In this document: piece after piece, positions 36,217 through 44,804 of the stretch
Numbering within the stretch: position 1 is the stretch's first letter
Layout of the letters: each line of letters starts with the position of its first letter
Assembly: GCF_001507435.1 (NCBI RefSeq)
Contig: NZ_LMWH01000048.1
Location: forward strand, 124,001 to 188,000
From: Streptomyces sp. NRRL F-5122
Lineage (GTDB): Bacteria > Actinomycetota > Actinomycetes > Streptomycetales > Streptomycetaceae
Length of the DNA stretch: 64,000 nucleotides
Reading direction: 5' to 3'
Notes under the pieces: model-generated
What the model saw: only the letters and a program-made list of their open reading frames with translations
What the model was told of the DNA's origin: nothing
The model's database searches: none
Translations under genes and position numbers: made by a program

Positions 36217-36271
36217 GCCGTCCCCGGAGTGATCTTCTCGCGCGCGGGCACCCCGCCGTCGTACCCTTTGG

Positions 36272-36287
36272 ATTGGACTAGACCTGT
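36272..36287. promoter_or_regulatory. DasR-type dre upstream of cutC
   Basis: ATTGGACTAGACCTGT matches 13 of 16 positions of the dre consensus. Its reverse complement shares an identical 12-mer, AGGTCTAGTCCA, with the first dre upstream of nagK. It lies 36 bp before the cutC start. Confidence 0.6.
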
Positions 36288-36322
36288 AGTCGCTCCAGGG
36301 GAACACCAAGGAAAGGGGTCCT

Positions 36323-37012
36323 ATGAGCACGCGTGCAGTCCTGGAGGTGATCGCCCTCGGGGTCGAGGACGCGCTCGCCGCCCAGGCCGGAGGCGCGGAC
36401 CGCCTCGAGTTGGTCACCGACATCGCCGCCGACGGGCTCACCCCGCCGGTCGAGACCTTCGCCGGGATCCGCGCCGCCGTCGGCATCTCGTTGCGCGTGA
36501 TGCTCCGCCTGCGCGACGGGTTCGCGGCCGGTGACCTCGAGGCGCTCGTCCGTACCGCGGGCGAGCTGCGCGCGGCCGGGGCCGACGAGTTCGTGTTCGG
36601 TTTCCTCGGCGAGGACGGCGGGCCGGACCTCGGTGCTGTGGAGCGGCTGGTCGCGGAGCTGGACGGCTGCCGCTGGACGTTCCACCGCGCGATCGACCGT
36701 GCCACCGACCGCGACGCCCTGCGCAAGCAACTCGCCGAGCTCCCGGGCCTGGACACCTACCTCACCGCGGGCTCGCGGGACGGTGTGGACGACGGACTGC
36801 CCACCCTGATCACCGAGGCCGCACGGCACGGGGAGCCCGGCTACACCCAGCGGCTCCTCGTCGGCGGCGGCTTGCGCCTGGAGCATGTGCCGCGGCTGCG
36901 CGCGGTCGGCGTCGACGCCTTCCACATCGGCGGGGCGGCCCGCCCGCACGGCTGGACCGCACCGGTCTCGGCAGAGGCCGTACGCGTGTGGCGCACGGCG
37001 GTCGACGCCTAG
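36323..37012 (+). CDS. cutC: CutC-family protein
   Basis: 229 residues with SD AAGGAAAGG. Family blocks: LEVIALGVEDALAAQAGGADRLELVTDIAADGLTPP, RVMLRLRDGF, WTFHRAIDRATDRDALRKQLAELPGLDTYLTAGS, VGGGLRLEHVPRLRAVGVDAFHIGGAARPH. CutC has a TIM-barrel fold. It was linked to copper homeostasis in E. coli, but the biochemical role is unsettled and the human homologue is a copper-binding protein. The last 27 codons are the source of the degenerate repeat array downstream. Confidence 0.9.
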   Translation: MSTRAVLEVIALGVEDALAAQAGGADRLELVTDIAADGLTPPVETFAGIRAAVGISLRVMLRLRDGFAAGDLEALVRTAGELRAAGADEFVFGFLGEDGGPDLGAVERLVAELDGCRWTFHRAIDRATDRDALRKQLAELPGLDTYLTAGSRDGVDDGLPTLITEAARHGEPGYTQRLLVGGGLRLEHVPRLRAVGVDAFHIGGAARPHGWTAPVSAEAVRVWRTAVDA

Positions 37013-37405
37013 CCGGGGCCGCGGGGACGGGGCGCCGCGGTGCGGACCGGCCCTTGCCGGGCAGCCGGCGGGCGGGTGTGGCGCGCGGTCGTGGACGTCC
37101 GGCCGGTCGGTGGCGCGGCGGTACGGAACCGCCCTTTGCCGGGCGGCTGGTGTTCGGATGTGACGTACGGCCGTTGATGCGCCGCTGGTGCCGCCGGGGT
37201 GCGGACCGTCCTTTGCCGGCCGTTGCCGTTCGGGTGTGACGTGGTCGTGGAGGTCTGATTGTGCCGTGGGCGTCGGTGGCGCCCCGGCGCGGATCGTTCT
37301 CCGCCGGGCGGCAGGTGTTCGGGTATGGCGTATGGCAGTCCGAGACCCCGGCCGGTGGCGCCCCGGCGCGTGGCCGGTGCTTCTTCGGGCGGCTGCCGTG
37401 TGCCG
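36929..37405 (+). repeat. Degenerate tandem array derived from the cutC 3' end
   Basis: The last 81 bp of cutC (36929-37009) recur about five more times, with decay. Anchoring on the codons equal to cutC Val-Trp (GTG TGG, 36986), the copies fall at 37076, 37158, 37234, 37323 and 37398, spaced 90, 82, 76, 89 and 75 bp. Copies still encode pieces of the tail: cutC AVRVWRTAVDA, copy 1 GRVWRAVVDV, copy 2 GVRM-stop-RTAVDA, copy 3 AVRV-stop, copy 4 GVRVWRMAV. The tail from 37405 to 37476 shows no further clear copy. Confidence 0.75.
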
Positions 37406-37476
37406 ATGGGCTCGCGACGGCCGCCCGGCGCATCCGGGCCCGTACCGGGGGCCGTGCCGTGACGGCCCCGGTCGTC

Positions 37477-39555
37477 TCAGCCCAACTCGGGCGGCAGCGG
37501 GGCCGCGTGGGTGACGATCAGGCCCGAGACCGCACGTGTGAGCGCGACATACAGGCGGCGCAGACCCGTCCGTTCGTCCGGCTCGCCGTCGACGACCGCC
37601 TGCGGCTCGTCGAGGACCACGTAGTCGTACTCGAGACCCTTGGCGAGTGACGCCGGGACCAGGGTCAGCCGGGTCTCGTGGGTCGTCTCCTCGCCGGGGC
37701 CCAGACAATCGATGCCCGCAGCGGTGAGCGCCTCGGCGAGCACCGGGATCCTCCCGTCCGCCGCGATCAGGCCCGTCGAGCCCTCGTTGCGCAGCAACTC
37801 CGCGCAGGCGGCGACCACTTCCTCGGACGCGCTGATCGCACGCACCTGGAAGAAGCCCGGGTTCTCCCGCACCGACGCCACCGGTGTCAGGCCCGGCGCG
37901 ATGTGCGGCAGCAGCCGGGAGGCGTACGTGATCACGTCCGTCGGCACGCGGAAACCGGCCGTCAACTCCTCGACCATCGCGTCCGACTTCCCGAGGTGCG
38001 CGAGCGCCTCCTGCCAACTCCGCGTCGCCCAGGGGGTCGTGCCTTGCGCCAGGTCGCCGAGCACGGTCGCCGAACCGGTCGTGCAGCGCCGGCCCACCGC
38101 CCGGTACTGCATCGGGGACAGGTCCTGGGCCTCGTCCAGGACCACGTGCCCGAGCGAATGAGTGCGCTGGACCAGGTCGGTGACCTCGTCGATGAGAACC
38201 GCGTCCGCGGGCGACCACTTGGCGGACTTCACGGACCGCGCGGGCTTCGCCCAGAGGATCTCCTTCTGCTCCTCCTCGTCGAGCATCCCCTCCGCATGCG
38301 CGGCGAGGAAGTCCGCGTCGGCGAGCAGACGCAGGACCAGCTTCGCCGGGTCGACCGGCGGCCAGACCGCCTTGACCGCCGCCTTCACGGCGCTGTTGCG
38401 GGCGACCGCGTCCTGCACACGGTCGTCAGGGGCCTCCCCGGACCGCTCCATCTGTACGAGCACGGCGTGCGCGATCCGCTGCGGCAGGGCCTCGCGGGCG
38501 GCGCCGTAGCGGATGTCCCGCTGGAGCAACTCGCGGACGATCTCCTCGAGTTCGTATGCCGGCACCCGCCAGCGCCGGGAGCCGCGCACCACCATGACGG
38601 GCTCGGTGGGCATCGTCACATGCGAGCGGACCGCCCGTCGGAGCACCTCCGCCATCCGCGCGTCACCCTTGATCACGGCGGCGGCCGCGGTGTCCGTGCC
38701 GCGCACCTCGACGTGCGCGACGAGGTCGTCGACGGTCGCCTGCTTCACCGCGAGCTCGCCGAGCGCGGGCAGCACCTGCTCGATGTAGTGCAGGAAGGAC
38801 GCGTTCGGCCCGATGACCAGGGTGCCGGTGCGGGCGAGCCGCTCACGGTGCGCATAGAGGAGGTACGCGACCCGGTGCAGGCCGACGGCCGTCTTTCCGG
38901 TGCCGGGACCCCCCTGCACGCAGACGGTCCCCGACAGCCCCGACCGCACGATCTCGTCCTGCTCCGGCTGGATCGTGGCCACGATGTCGCGCATGGGACC
39001 GACACGCGGGCGCTCGATCTCCTGCTGGAGCAGCTTGCTGGTGGTGGCGGCCTCGGCGGGGTCGGAGAGGTGCTCGTCCTCGTACGCGGTGAGATCCCCG
39101 CCGGTGTACCCGAAGCGCCGCCGCAGGGCGACGTCCATCGGGTCCTTCTTCGAGGCCCGGTAGAACGGCTGGGAGACGGGGGCGCGCCAGTCGATGACCA
39201 TGGGGTCGCCGTCGGCGTCGTGCACATGCCGCCGTCCGATGTAGAAGCGCTCGCCGTCCGCACCCTCGGCCCGGTCGGCGCCGGGCGCGTGGAGGTAGTC
39301 GAGGCGGCCGAAGAACAGCGGGGTGTGGCTGAGGTCGGCGAGGGCCTTGATGCGCTCGTCGATCTGACGGGCGAGGACCTCGGCGTTGACCCAGTTCGCG
39401 GTGACGTCGCTGATGTCGAGGTTCTCCACGTCCTCGCGCATCGCGCGCAGCGCGGCCCGGGACCGCGCGAGGTGGGAGCGCTCGCGGGTGAGCGGGTCGG
39501 GCGAGGAGGGGGCGGAAAGAGGATCGGGGGCGGACGGTGCTGACGGGCTGGACAC
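37477..39555 (-). CDS. HelD/HelR-type RNA polymerase-recycling ATPase (SF1)
   Basis: 692 residues from GTG 39555, chosen because GGAGG lies 9-10 nt upstream; an in-frame ATG at 39768 would add a low-complexity tail. A coiled-coil N-terminal arm (RERSHLARSRAALRAMREDVENLD) precedes the SF1 core: Walker A GGPGTGKT at 215-222, Walker B HVVLDEAQDLSPMQYRAVGRR, and the late motif LVPASLAKGLEYDYVVLDEP with LYVALTRA. This is the HelD/HelR architecture, proteins that pull RNA polymerase off DNA; HelR of S. venezuelae confers rifamycin resistance. I find no rifamycin-associated element upstream. Confidence 0.87.
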   Translation of the reverse strand: MSSPSAPSAPDPLSAPSSPDPLTRERSHLARSRAALRAMREDVENLDISDVTANWVNAEVLARQIDERIKALADLSHTPLFFGRLDYLHAPGADRAEGADGERFYIGRRHVHDADGDPMVIDWRAPVSQPFYRASKKDPMDVALRRRFGYTGGDLTAYEDEHLSDPAEAATTSKLLQQEIERPRVGPMRDIVATIQPEQDEIVRSGLSGTVCVQGGPGTGKTAVGLHRVAYLLYAHRERLARTGTLVIGPNASFLHYIEQVLPALGELAVKQATVDDLVAHVEVRGTDTAAAAVIKGDARMAEVLRRAVRSHVTMPTEPVMVVRGSRRWRVPAYELEEIVRELLQRDIRYGAAREALPQRIAHAVLVQMERSGEAPDDRVQDAVARNSAVKAAVKAVWPPVDPAKLVLRLLADADFLAAHAEGMLDEEEQKEILWAKPARSVKSAKWSPADAVLIDEVTDLVQRTHSLGHVVLDEAQDLSPMQYRAVGRRCTTGSATVLGDLAQGTTPWATRSWQEALAHLGKSDAMVEELTAGFRVPTDVITYASRLLPHIAPGLTPVASVRENPGFFQVRAISASEEVVAACAELLRNEGSTGLIAADGRIPVLAEALTAAGIDCLGPGEETTHETRLTLVPASLAKGLEYDYVVLDEPQAVVDGEPDERTGLRRLYVALTRAVSGLIVTHAAPLPPELG

Positions 39556-39743
39556 GGAAAGGTGCCTCCGGGGCGGTGGGCTCCCCTGTTCGCGCGGTGC
39601 CGGGAGGACAGGGGAGGCGGGCCGATCGGAGCGCGTGCGCGCGCCGGGCGGCTCCTCGCGATGGCTGGTGGCTGTCGTGCCGTCCGGTTTCCGTCCGGAC
39701 GGCGGCTCTCCGTGAAGGGAGGCGGGCAAGAGAGGGGATTCTA
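39556..39743 (-). promoter_or_regulatory. Promoter and structured leader of the helD-like gene
   Basis: A minus-strand -10 TAGAAT (39743-39738) and -35 TTGGCC (39768-39763), 19 bp apart, put the transcript start near 39730, about 175 nt before the GTG. Two hairpins lie in the leader: GCCGTCCGG / CCGGACGGC (39679-39703) and CTCCCCTGT / ACAGGGGAG (39581-39616) just before the SD. Confidence 0.5.
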
Positions 39744-39926
39744 GGTGACGGGTGGATGTGGTGGCCAACGGATTTTTCGGCGTCTCGGGGATGACGACCC
39801 CCGTGCCCTAAGGGACGGCGTCCCTCCGGAGTACGACATGGGGGAGACCGGAGGGGTACGGGGCGGGCGGGAAGGTTACGTCCTTGGTCCGACGCCGTTC
39901 GGGGCACGCGGTTCCACCATGGAGAC
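39744..39926. other. Divergent intergenic region, otherwise empty
   Basis: About 180 bp between the helD promoter and the small gene at 39927. It contains a short palindrome GGGACGGCGTCCC and a lower-GC patch GGATTTTTCGG. No gene is supported. SD-like GGAG precedes the small gene. Confidence 0.4.
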
Positions 39927-40115
39927 ATGAGCGCAGCAAGCTTCACACCCGCCCGGCACGGCCCTCCGCCCGGCGCGACCGCCCTCGACGGGGACCACCG
40001 TCGCCATCGCCTCGGCAACGCCCTGCGTGCCGTCAAGGTCTTCGTGGGCGCCACGATCGACGTGGTGCTCCTCGGTGAGTACGGCGAGGAGTCCGGGGTC
40101 CGCAGCCGCCGCTGA
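39927..40115 (+). CDS. Small conserved Streptomyces protein
   Basis: 62 residues from ATG 39927, with GGAG 2-5 nt upstream. The sequence LGNALRAVKVFVGATIDVVLLGEYGEESGVRSRR has a hydrophobic core and a basic tail; I believe close relatives occur across streptomycetes. No signal peptide or membrane helix is clear; function unknown. It stands alone between divergent helD and convergent xpb. Confidence 0.65.
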   Translation: MSAASFTPARHGPPPGATALDGDHRRHRLGNALRAVKVFVGATIDVVLLGEYGEESGVRSRR

Positions 40116-40244
40116 CGGGCGTCCCGCCGGGCGCCCGCCCGCATCCCACAGCCGGGCGGCACCGCCCGGGTGCGCGGGGCCGGGTCAGCCCTCCGACGGA
40201 CCGTGACCGCGCGCACCCTTTGCGTGCCGTGCCCCGCCGGTGAC

Positions 40245-41888
40245 TCAGCTCTCGGCCAGCAGCTCGTCGGCGTCCATGATCCGGTAGGCGTACCCCTGCT
40301 CCGCCAGGAAGCGCTGGCGGTGGGCGGCGAAGTCCTGGTCGATGGTGTCGCGGGCGACGACCGAGTAGAAGTGGGCCTGATGGCCGTCGGCCTTGGGGCG
40401 CAGCACCCGTCCCAGCCGCTGGGCCTCCTCCTGCCGGGAGCCGAACGTGCCCGAGACCTGGATGGCGACGGTCGCCTCCGGCAGATCGATGGAGAAGTTG
40501 GCCACCTTCGAGACGACGAGCACGCTGATCTCGCCCTCGCGGAAGGCGCCGAAGAGCTTCTCGCGCTGGGCGTTGGTGGTCTCGCCCTTGATGACGGGCG
40601 CGCCCAGGTGCTCACCCAGCTCGTCCAACTGGTCGATGTACTGCCCGATGACGAGGATCTGCTGCCCGGCGAAGCGCCGCACCAGGGCCTCGGTCACCTT
40701 CCGCTTGGTGTCGGTGGTCGCGCAGAACCGGTACTTCTCCTCCGTCTCGGCGGTGGCGTAGGCGAGCCGCTCCGCGTCGGTGAGGTTGACCCGCACCTCC
40801 ACGCAGTCGGCGGGCGCGATGTACCCCTGGGCCTCGATCTCCTTCCACGGCGCGTCGAAACGCTTGGGGCCGATGAGGGAGAACACGTCCGATTCGCGGC
40901 CGTCCTCCCGCACCAGCGTCGCCGTCAGCCCGAGCCGCCGCCGTGCCTGCAGGTCCGCCGTGAACTTGAAGACGGGCGCGGGCAGCAGATGCACCTCGTC
41001 GTAGACGATGAGGCCCCAGTCGCGGGAGTCGAACAGCTCCAGGTGCGGATAGACGCCCTTCCGCTTGGTGGTGAGTACCTGGTAGGTGGCGATGGTGACC
41101 GGGCGGATCTCCTTGCGTGTGCCGGAGTACTCGCCGATCTCGTCCTCGGTGAGGGTGGTCCGCTTCACCAGCTCGTGCTTCCACTGCCGGGCGGAGACGG
41201 TGTTGGTGACCAGGATGAGGGTGGTGGACTTGGCCTCCGCCATCGAACCGGCGCCGACGAGCGTCTTGCCGGCGCCGCAGGGCAGCACGACGACACCGCT
41301 GCCGCCGTGCCAGAAGTTCTCCACGGCCTGCTTCTGGTAGGGCCGCAGGGCCCAGCCGTCCTCGCGCAGTTCGATCGGGTGCGCCTCGCCGTCCACGTAG
41401 CCCGCGAGGTCCTCGGCCGGCCAGCCCAGCTTGAGCAGCACCTGCTTGATCTGCCCGCGTTCGGAGGGATGGACGGCGACGGTGTCCGGGTCGATCCGCG
41501 CACCGACCAGCGGGGCGATCCGCTTGGACCGGAGCACCTCCTCGAGCACCGGCCGGTCGGTGCTCGTCAGGACCAGGCCGTGCGCGGGGTGCTTGCTGAG
41601 GGTCAGCCGCCCGTAGCGGTCCATGGTCTCGGCGATGTCGACGAGCAGCGCGTGCGGCACCGGATACCGGCTGTACTGCACGAGGGCGTCGACGACCTGC
41701 TCGGCGTCGTGCCCGGCGGCCCGCGCGTTCCACAGTCCGAGCGGGGTCACCCGGTAGGTGTGGATGTGCTCGGGAGCGCGCTCCAGTTCGGCGAACGGAG
41801 CGATGGCCCGACGGCAGTCGTCGGCCTGCTCGTGATCGACTTCGAGAAGCAGGGTCTTGTCGGACTGAACGATGAGCGGACCATTCAC
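40245..41888 (-). CDS. xpb: XPB-type DNA repair helicase (SF2)
   Basis: 547 residues from GTG 41888, preceded by AAAGGG; upstream codons to 41945 are not needed. The N-terminal DRD-like region (VQSDKTLLLEVDHEQADDCRRAI) is followed by SF2 motifs: LPCGAGKTLVGAGS (Walker A at 205-209), DEVH at 297-300, LTATLVREDG, and VLVVSKVANFSIDLPEATVAIQVSG...RLGRVLRPK (motifs V-VI). Bacterial XPB unwinds DNA 3' to 5' and is thought to serve repair or transcription-coupled tasks. It is followed (upstream in the genome, same strand) by the helicase-C partner. Confidence 0.93.
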   Translation of the reverse strand: MNGPLIVQSDKTLLLEVDHEQADDCRRAIAPFAELERAPEHIHTYRVTPLGLWNARAAGHDAEQVVDALVQYSRYPVPHALLVDIAETMDRYGRLTLSKHPAHGLVLTSTDRPVLEEVLRSKRIAPLVGARIDPDTVAVHPSERGQIKQVLLKLGWPAEDLAGYVDGEAHPIELREDGWALRPYQKQAVENFWHGGSGVVVLPCGAGKTLVGAGSMAEAKSTTLILVTNTVSARQWKHELVKRTTLTEDEIGEYSGTRKEIRPVTIATYQVLTTKRKGVYPHLELFDSRDWGLIVYDEVHLLPAPVFKFTADLQARRRLGLTATLVREDGRESDVFSLIGPKRFDAPWKEIEAQGYIAPADCVEVRVNLTDAERLAYATAETEEKYRFCATTDTKRKVTEALVRRFAGQQILVIGQYIDQLDELGEHLGAPVIKGETTNAQREKLFGAFREGEISVLVVSKVANFSIDLPEATVAIQVSGTFGSRQEEAQRLGRVLRPKADGHQAHFYSVVARDTIDQDFAAHRQRFLAEQGYAYRIMDADELLAES

Positions 41889-41955
41889 GCGCGGCACCCT
41901 TTCCATGTGGCCTGATCGTGCGGCCAAACGTCCAGTGTGCCTCATACGGGGGTGA

Positions 41956-44577
41956 TCACAGCTGGTCGTCCGCCAGCTCGGCCACCCCGGTGACCCTGTG
42001 CAACGGATAGGTGCGCACTTCGTCGGCCGTGTGGTCGTAGGCCGTGACGAAGCCGCCCTCCACGCGGATGGGAGCGATGACCCGCTGGCTGGCGCTGCCC
42101 TCGGCGTTGACGTAGCCGATCCACAGGGACTCGCCGGTGAGGACGGCGGCCTGCATGGTGGCCAGGGTCTCGGCCGAGGTCGTGCGGGGCAGATCGCCGC
42201 CCGTGGCGGGGGCTCCCGTCGGCTTGCGCGGCGCCGTGGACGCCAGGTCGCCCGCGCGTACCGCGCGGAGGGCCGCCGTCAGCAGTGTGGTGTCGGGGGT
42301 CGGGGGGCCGTCCGGGACCGGCTCGGGCGGGGTACGGGGCGGGGTGCGGTGGGCATGGGCGCGGGTGATCAGGACGTCGCCCTCGGCGGACTCGGCCGCA
42401 GGGGCGAAGCCCATCGTGCGCAGGCCCTCCAGGAGCACCGCCGGATCGGACTGGGCGGCCAGGACCGTCGGGGCCAGCCTGCGCAGGCGCAGGCCGGCCG
42501 AGCGCCTGTCGGCGAGGATCTCGCTCAGCAGGGCGTCGTCGTCGCAGCGCAGATACGCGGAGGCGGCGCCGACCCGCAGGTGCCCGTGCCGGCGGGCCAC
42601 GTCGTCGATCAGGTACGCGAGCGGCTGCGGGACCGGGGTGCGCGCGTGCGCGGCGAGAAAGGCGTGCAGATCGGAGGCCGTACGGCCCGCGTCGAGCGCG
42701 CGGCGCACGGAGGCCGGTGTGAAGCGGTAGACCGTCGCGCCGCCCTTGGACTCGACGTCCGCGAGCACGTTCAGCATGTCGGCGAGCGGTCGCTCCAGCG
42801 GGCCGGGCGCCACCGCCGTCAGGTCCGCCTGGAGCAGGACGTGGTCCAGGGGTTCGGGGAGCAGGGGCGCGAGCAGACGAGCGGCGCGGGCGGCGGCCGC
42901 CGTCTGTTCGGCGGCCGTGAGGGGCTCGTACGGGGCGGGGCGGTGGTGCTGCCGGTGGACGGGCAGCTTGTCGCCCGGACCGGTCGGCTCGGCGGGCGGG
43001 GTGTGGTCCGGGCGCTCACCGAGCAGGGCACGGCCGTGCCCGGACAGGGCGCCGCGGCCCGTGACGCCCAGCAGCTCCGCCTCGGACAGCGTCCACTGGG
43101 CGAGCCGGCTGCGCAGGTCGTCGGCCGCGGGCCGGTCGCCGCGCAACGGGCGCTCCCAGCGGAGCCGCGCGAGGACGGATTCCCGCGCGGCGGAGGCGCC
43201 CTCGGGGAGTCCGGCCAGCAGCGTCAGGACGCGGTGGCGGACCTCAGGGGCGGCCGAGCGGTCCAGGCCGGGGCCGAGCGCGGAGAGCGCACGGTCCTTC
43301 GCGTCCCGGCCGCCGACGAGGCCCGCGGTGCGGGTCGCGGTCAGCCAGGCCGTGGCCAGCCGGGTCCAGCGCCCGGCGGGGGGCAGCTCCGTCCACTCGT
43401 CGTACGCGGGGGTCGCCGCGTAGCGCTCGTCCGCCTCGCCGTCGGACGCCAACAGGCCCGCCGCATAGCAGAGTTCGACCCAGAAGGCGGCCACGGGCTC
43501 GGACACGTCGAGTGCCACGGCGGTCCGCTTCAGGTCCCGTACGCTCAGGCCCCCCGCGCGCAGTACCGAAGGGCCGCCCTCGTCCCAGTCCTTCAGGAGC
43601 TCCTCGACGGTCGCGAGCGCGGTGTAGGCCTGACCGGCCGCGGTCGCGTCCACCATGTGCGCGGAGTGGGTGGCGGCGGCCTCCACGACGGGCGGCAGCG
43701 GCTCCGTGTGGTGGTGCGCTCGGCCGGACCGCAGATGCAGGGCCGCTTCACGGGGCAGGACGACCGTGCCGGGGGCGGGGGGCCTGCCCTGTTCGAGTCC
43801 GGCCGACAGCCTGGGGGAGGGCAGCAGCAGGCCGCGGTCCAGCAACCAGCGCAGGCGCGGCGCGGGGTTGGGGGTGACCTGGCCGTAGGGCGGGCCCCAC
43901 ACCAGCCGGGACAGCACCTCGAGGGACTCGGCCGGAGCCTTCTCGAGGAGCGCGGCCATACGGGCGCGGTCGCCGAACAGCTCGGAGAGGGAGGTCATGG
44001 CGGACACGGCGTCGTGCGTGGCGGGCAGTCCGGCCGCGGTCAGGATCTCCTGGATCCGCCCCGGGGACATGCCGCCCGCGGCCTCGGCGACCGTGGGCCC
44101 GAGGCCGGTGGGCGAGGGGTGCTGCGGGGACGGGGCGAGCAGTTCCCGGGCCGTGCGGACGAGCCGCAGCCGGTCGTCCGCGCCCCAGACGAGGGCCTGG
44201 TCGCGCAGCGTGGTGAGGGCGCGGGGCAGGGCCTCGGCGACCAGGGGATCGGCCTGCGGTCCGTCGTCACCGGCCATCAGGCCGAGGAGTTCCTCGTACG
44301 TGGCGGGGTCGCCGGCGACGGCCAGGGCCTCCGCGGTCTGCAGGGCGAACCGGTCGAGGCGCTCGAGCGCACGGACGACGCTCGCCCGGGTGGCTGCCCG
44401 GGTGGCGAGCTGGGTGAGGTCGGTGGGGACCGGGGTGATGAGGTCCGGGCGGGCGCGGAGGAGGGCGGACAGGGAGACGTCGTCCCGCGCGCGCAGGGAC
44501 TCGGCCAGTGAGCGCGGTGCGGCGGCGCCGCTTCCCGTGCCCGGCGATTCCTTGCGTGAGCGCTCCTCGGGGGTCAT
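41956..44577 (-). CDS. Helicase-associated (Helicase_C_3/XPB-like) protein with WYL-like C-terminus
   Basis: 873 residues from ATG 44577. The N-terminal half is helical and Leu/Ala/Arg rich (LTQLATRAATRASVVRALERLDRFALQTAEALAVAG). The middle carries the Helicase_C_3 region (HVLLQADLTAVAPGPLERPLADMLNVLADVESKGGATVYRFTPASVRRALDAGRTASDL). The C-terminus (TLATMQAAVLTGESLWIGYVNAEGSASQRVIAPIRVEGG...YDHTADEVRTYPLHRV) is WYL-like. No Walker A is visible, so it is probably not an ATPase. Its 67-bp spacing to xpb suggests cotranscription and a joint role. Confidence 0.85.
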   Translation of the reverse strand: MTPEERSRKESPGTGSGAAAPRSLAESLRARDDVSLSALLRARPDLITPVPTDLTQLATRAATRASVVRALERLDRFALQTAEALAVAGDPATYEELLGLMAGDDGPQADPLVAEALPRALTTLRDQALVWGADDRLRLVRTARELLAPSPQHPSPTGLGPTVAEAAGGMSPGRIQEILTAAGLPATHDAVSAMTSLSELFGDRARMAALLEKAPAESLEVLSRLVWGPPYGQVTPNPAPRLRWLLDRGLLLPSPRLSAGLEQGRPPAPGTVVLPREAALHLRSGRAHHHTEPLPPVVEAAATHSAHMVDATAAGQAYTALATVEELLKDWDEGGPSVLRAGGLSVRDLKRTAVALDVSEPVAAFWVELCYAAGLLASDGEADERYAATPAYDEWTELPPAGRWTRLATAWLTATRTAGLVGGRDAKDRALSALGPGLDRSAAPEVRHRVLTLLAGLPEGASAARESVLARLRWERPLRGDRPAADDLRSRLAQWTLSEAELLGVTGRGALSGHGRALLGERPDHTPPAEPTGPGDKLPVHRQHHRPAPYEPLTAAEQTAAAARAARLLAPLLPEPLDHVLLQADLTAVAPGPLERPLADMLNVLADVESKGGATVYRFTPASVRRALDAGRTASDLHAFLAAHARTPVPQPLAYLIDDVARRHGHLRVGAASAYLRCDDDALLSEILADRRSAGLRLRRLAPTVLAAQSDPAVLLEGLRTMGFAPAAESAEGDVLITRAHAHRTPPRTPPEPVPDGPPTPDTTLLTAALRAVRAGDLASTAPRKPTGAPATGGDLPRTTSAETLATMQAAVLTGESLWIGYVNAEGSASQRVIAPIRVEGGFVTAYDHTADEVRTYPLHRVTGVAELADDQL

Positions 44578-44804
44578 CCGGTCCACGGTAGCGGGTGTTG
44601 TCGCGGTGGGGCGGAGGTGCACACCGTTCAGCCCGGTCGGGACGCGACCGGGACGTCGCGGGGATCCCTCCGCCCGGGCGAAGCCGGGCGGAGGGCTCCA
44701 GGGCGGGGCCGGCCGGACCGATACAAGGTCCGGGGGCGGATCCCCCGGGGACGGTTCGCGGGGGATACGGTACGTCTCAAAGCGGCCCACCGCGGAGGGG
44801 ATTC

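Noticed and set aside
36810..37433. Arg/Pro-rich frames on both strands after cutC
   Set aside because: They arise from the repeat array; none has an SD or crosses all copies without stops.
39556..39926. Rifamycin-associated element upstream of the HelD/HelR-type gene
   Set aside because: I looked for the expected palindrome (a GGGGCTTGC-type arm) and did not find it.
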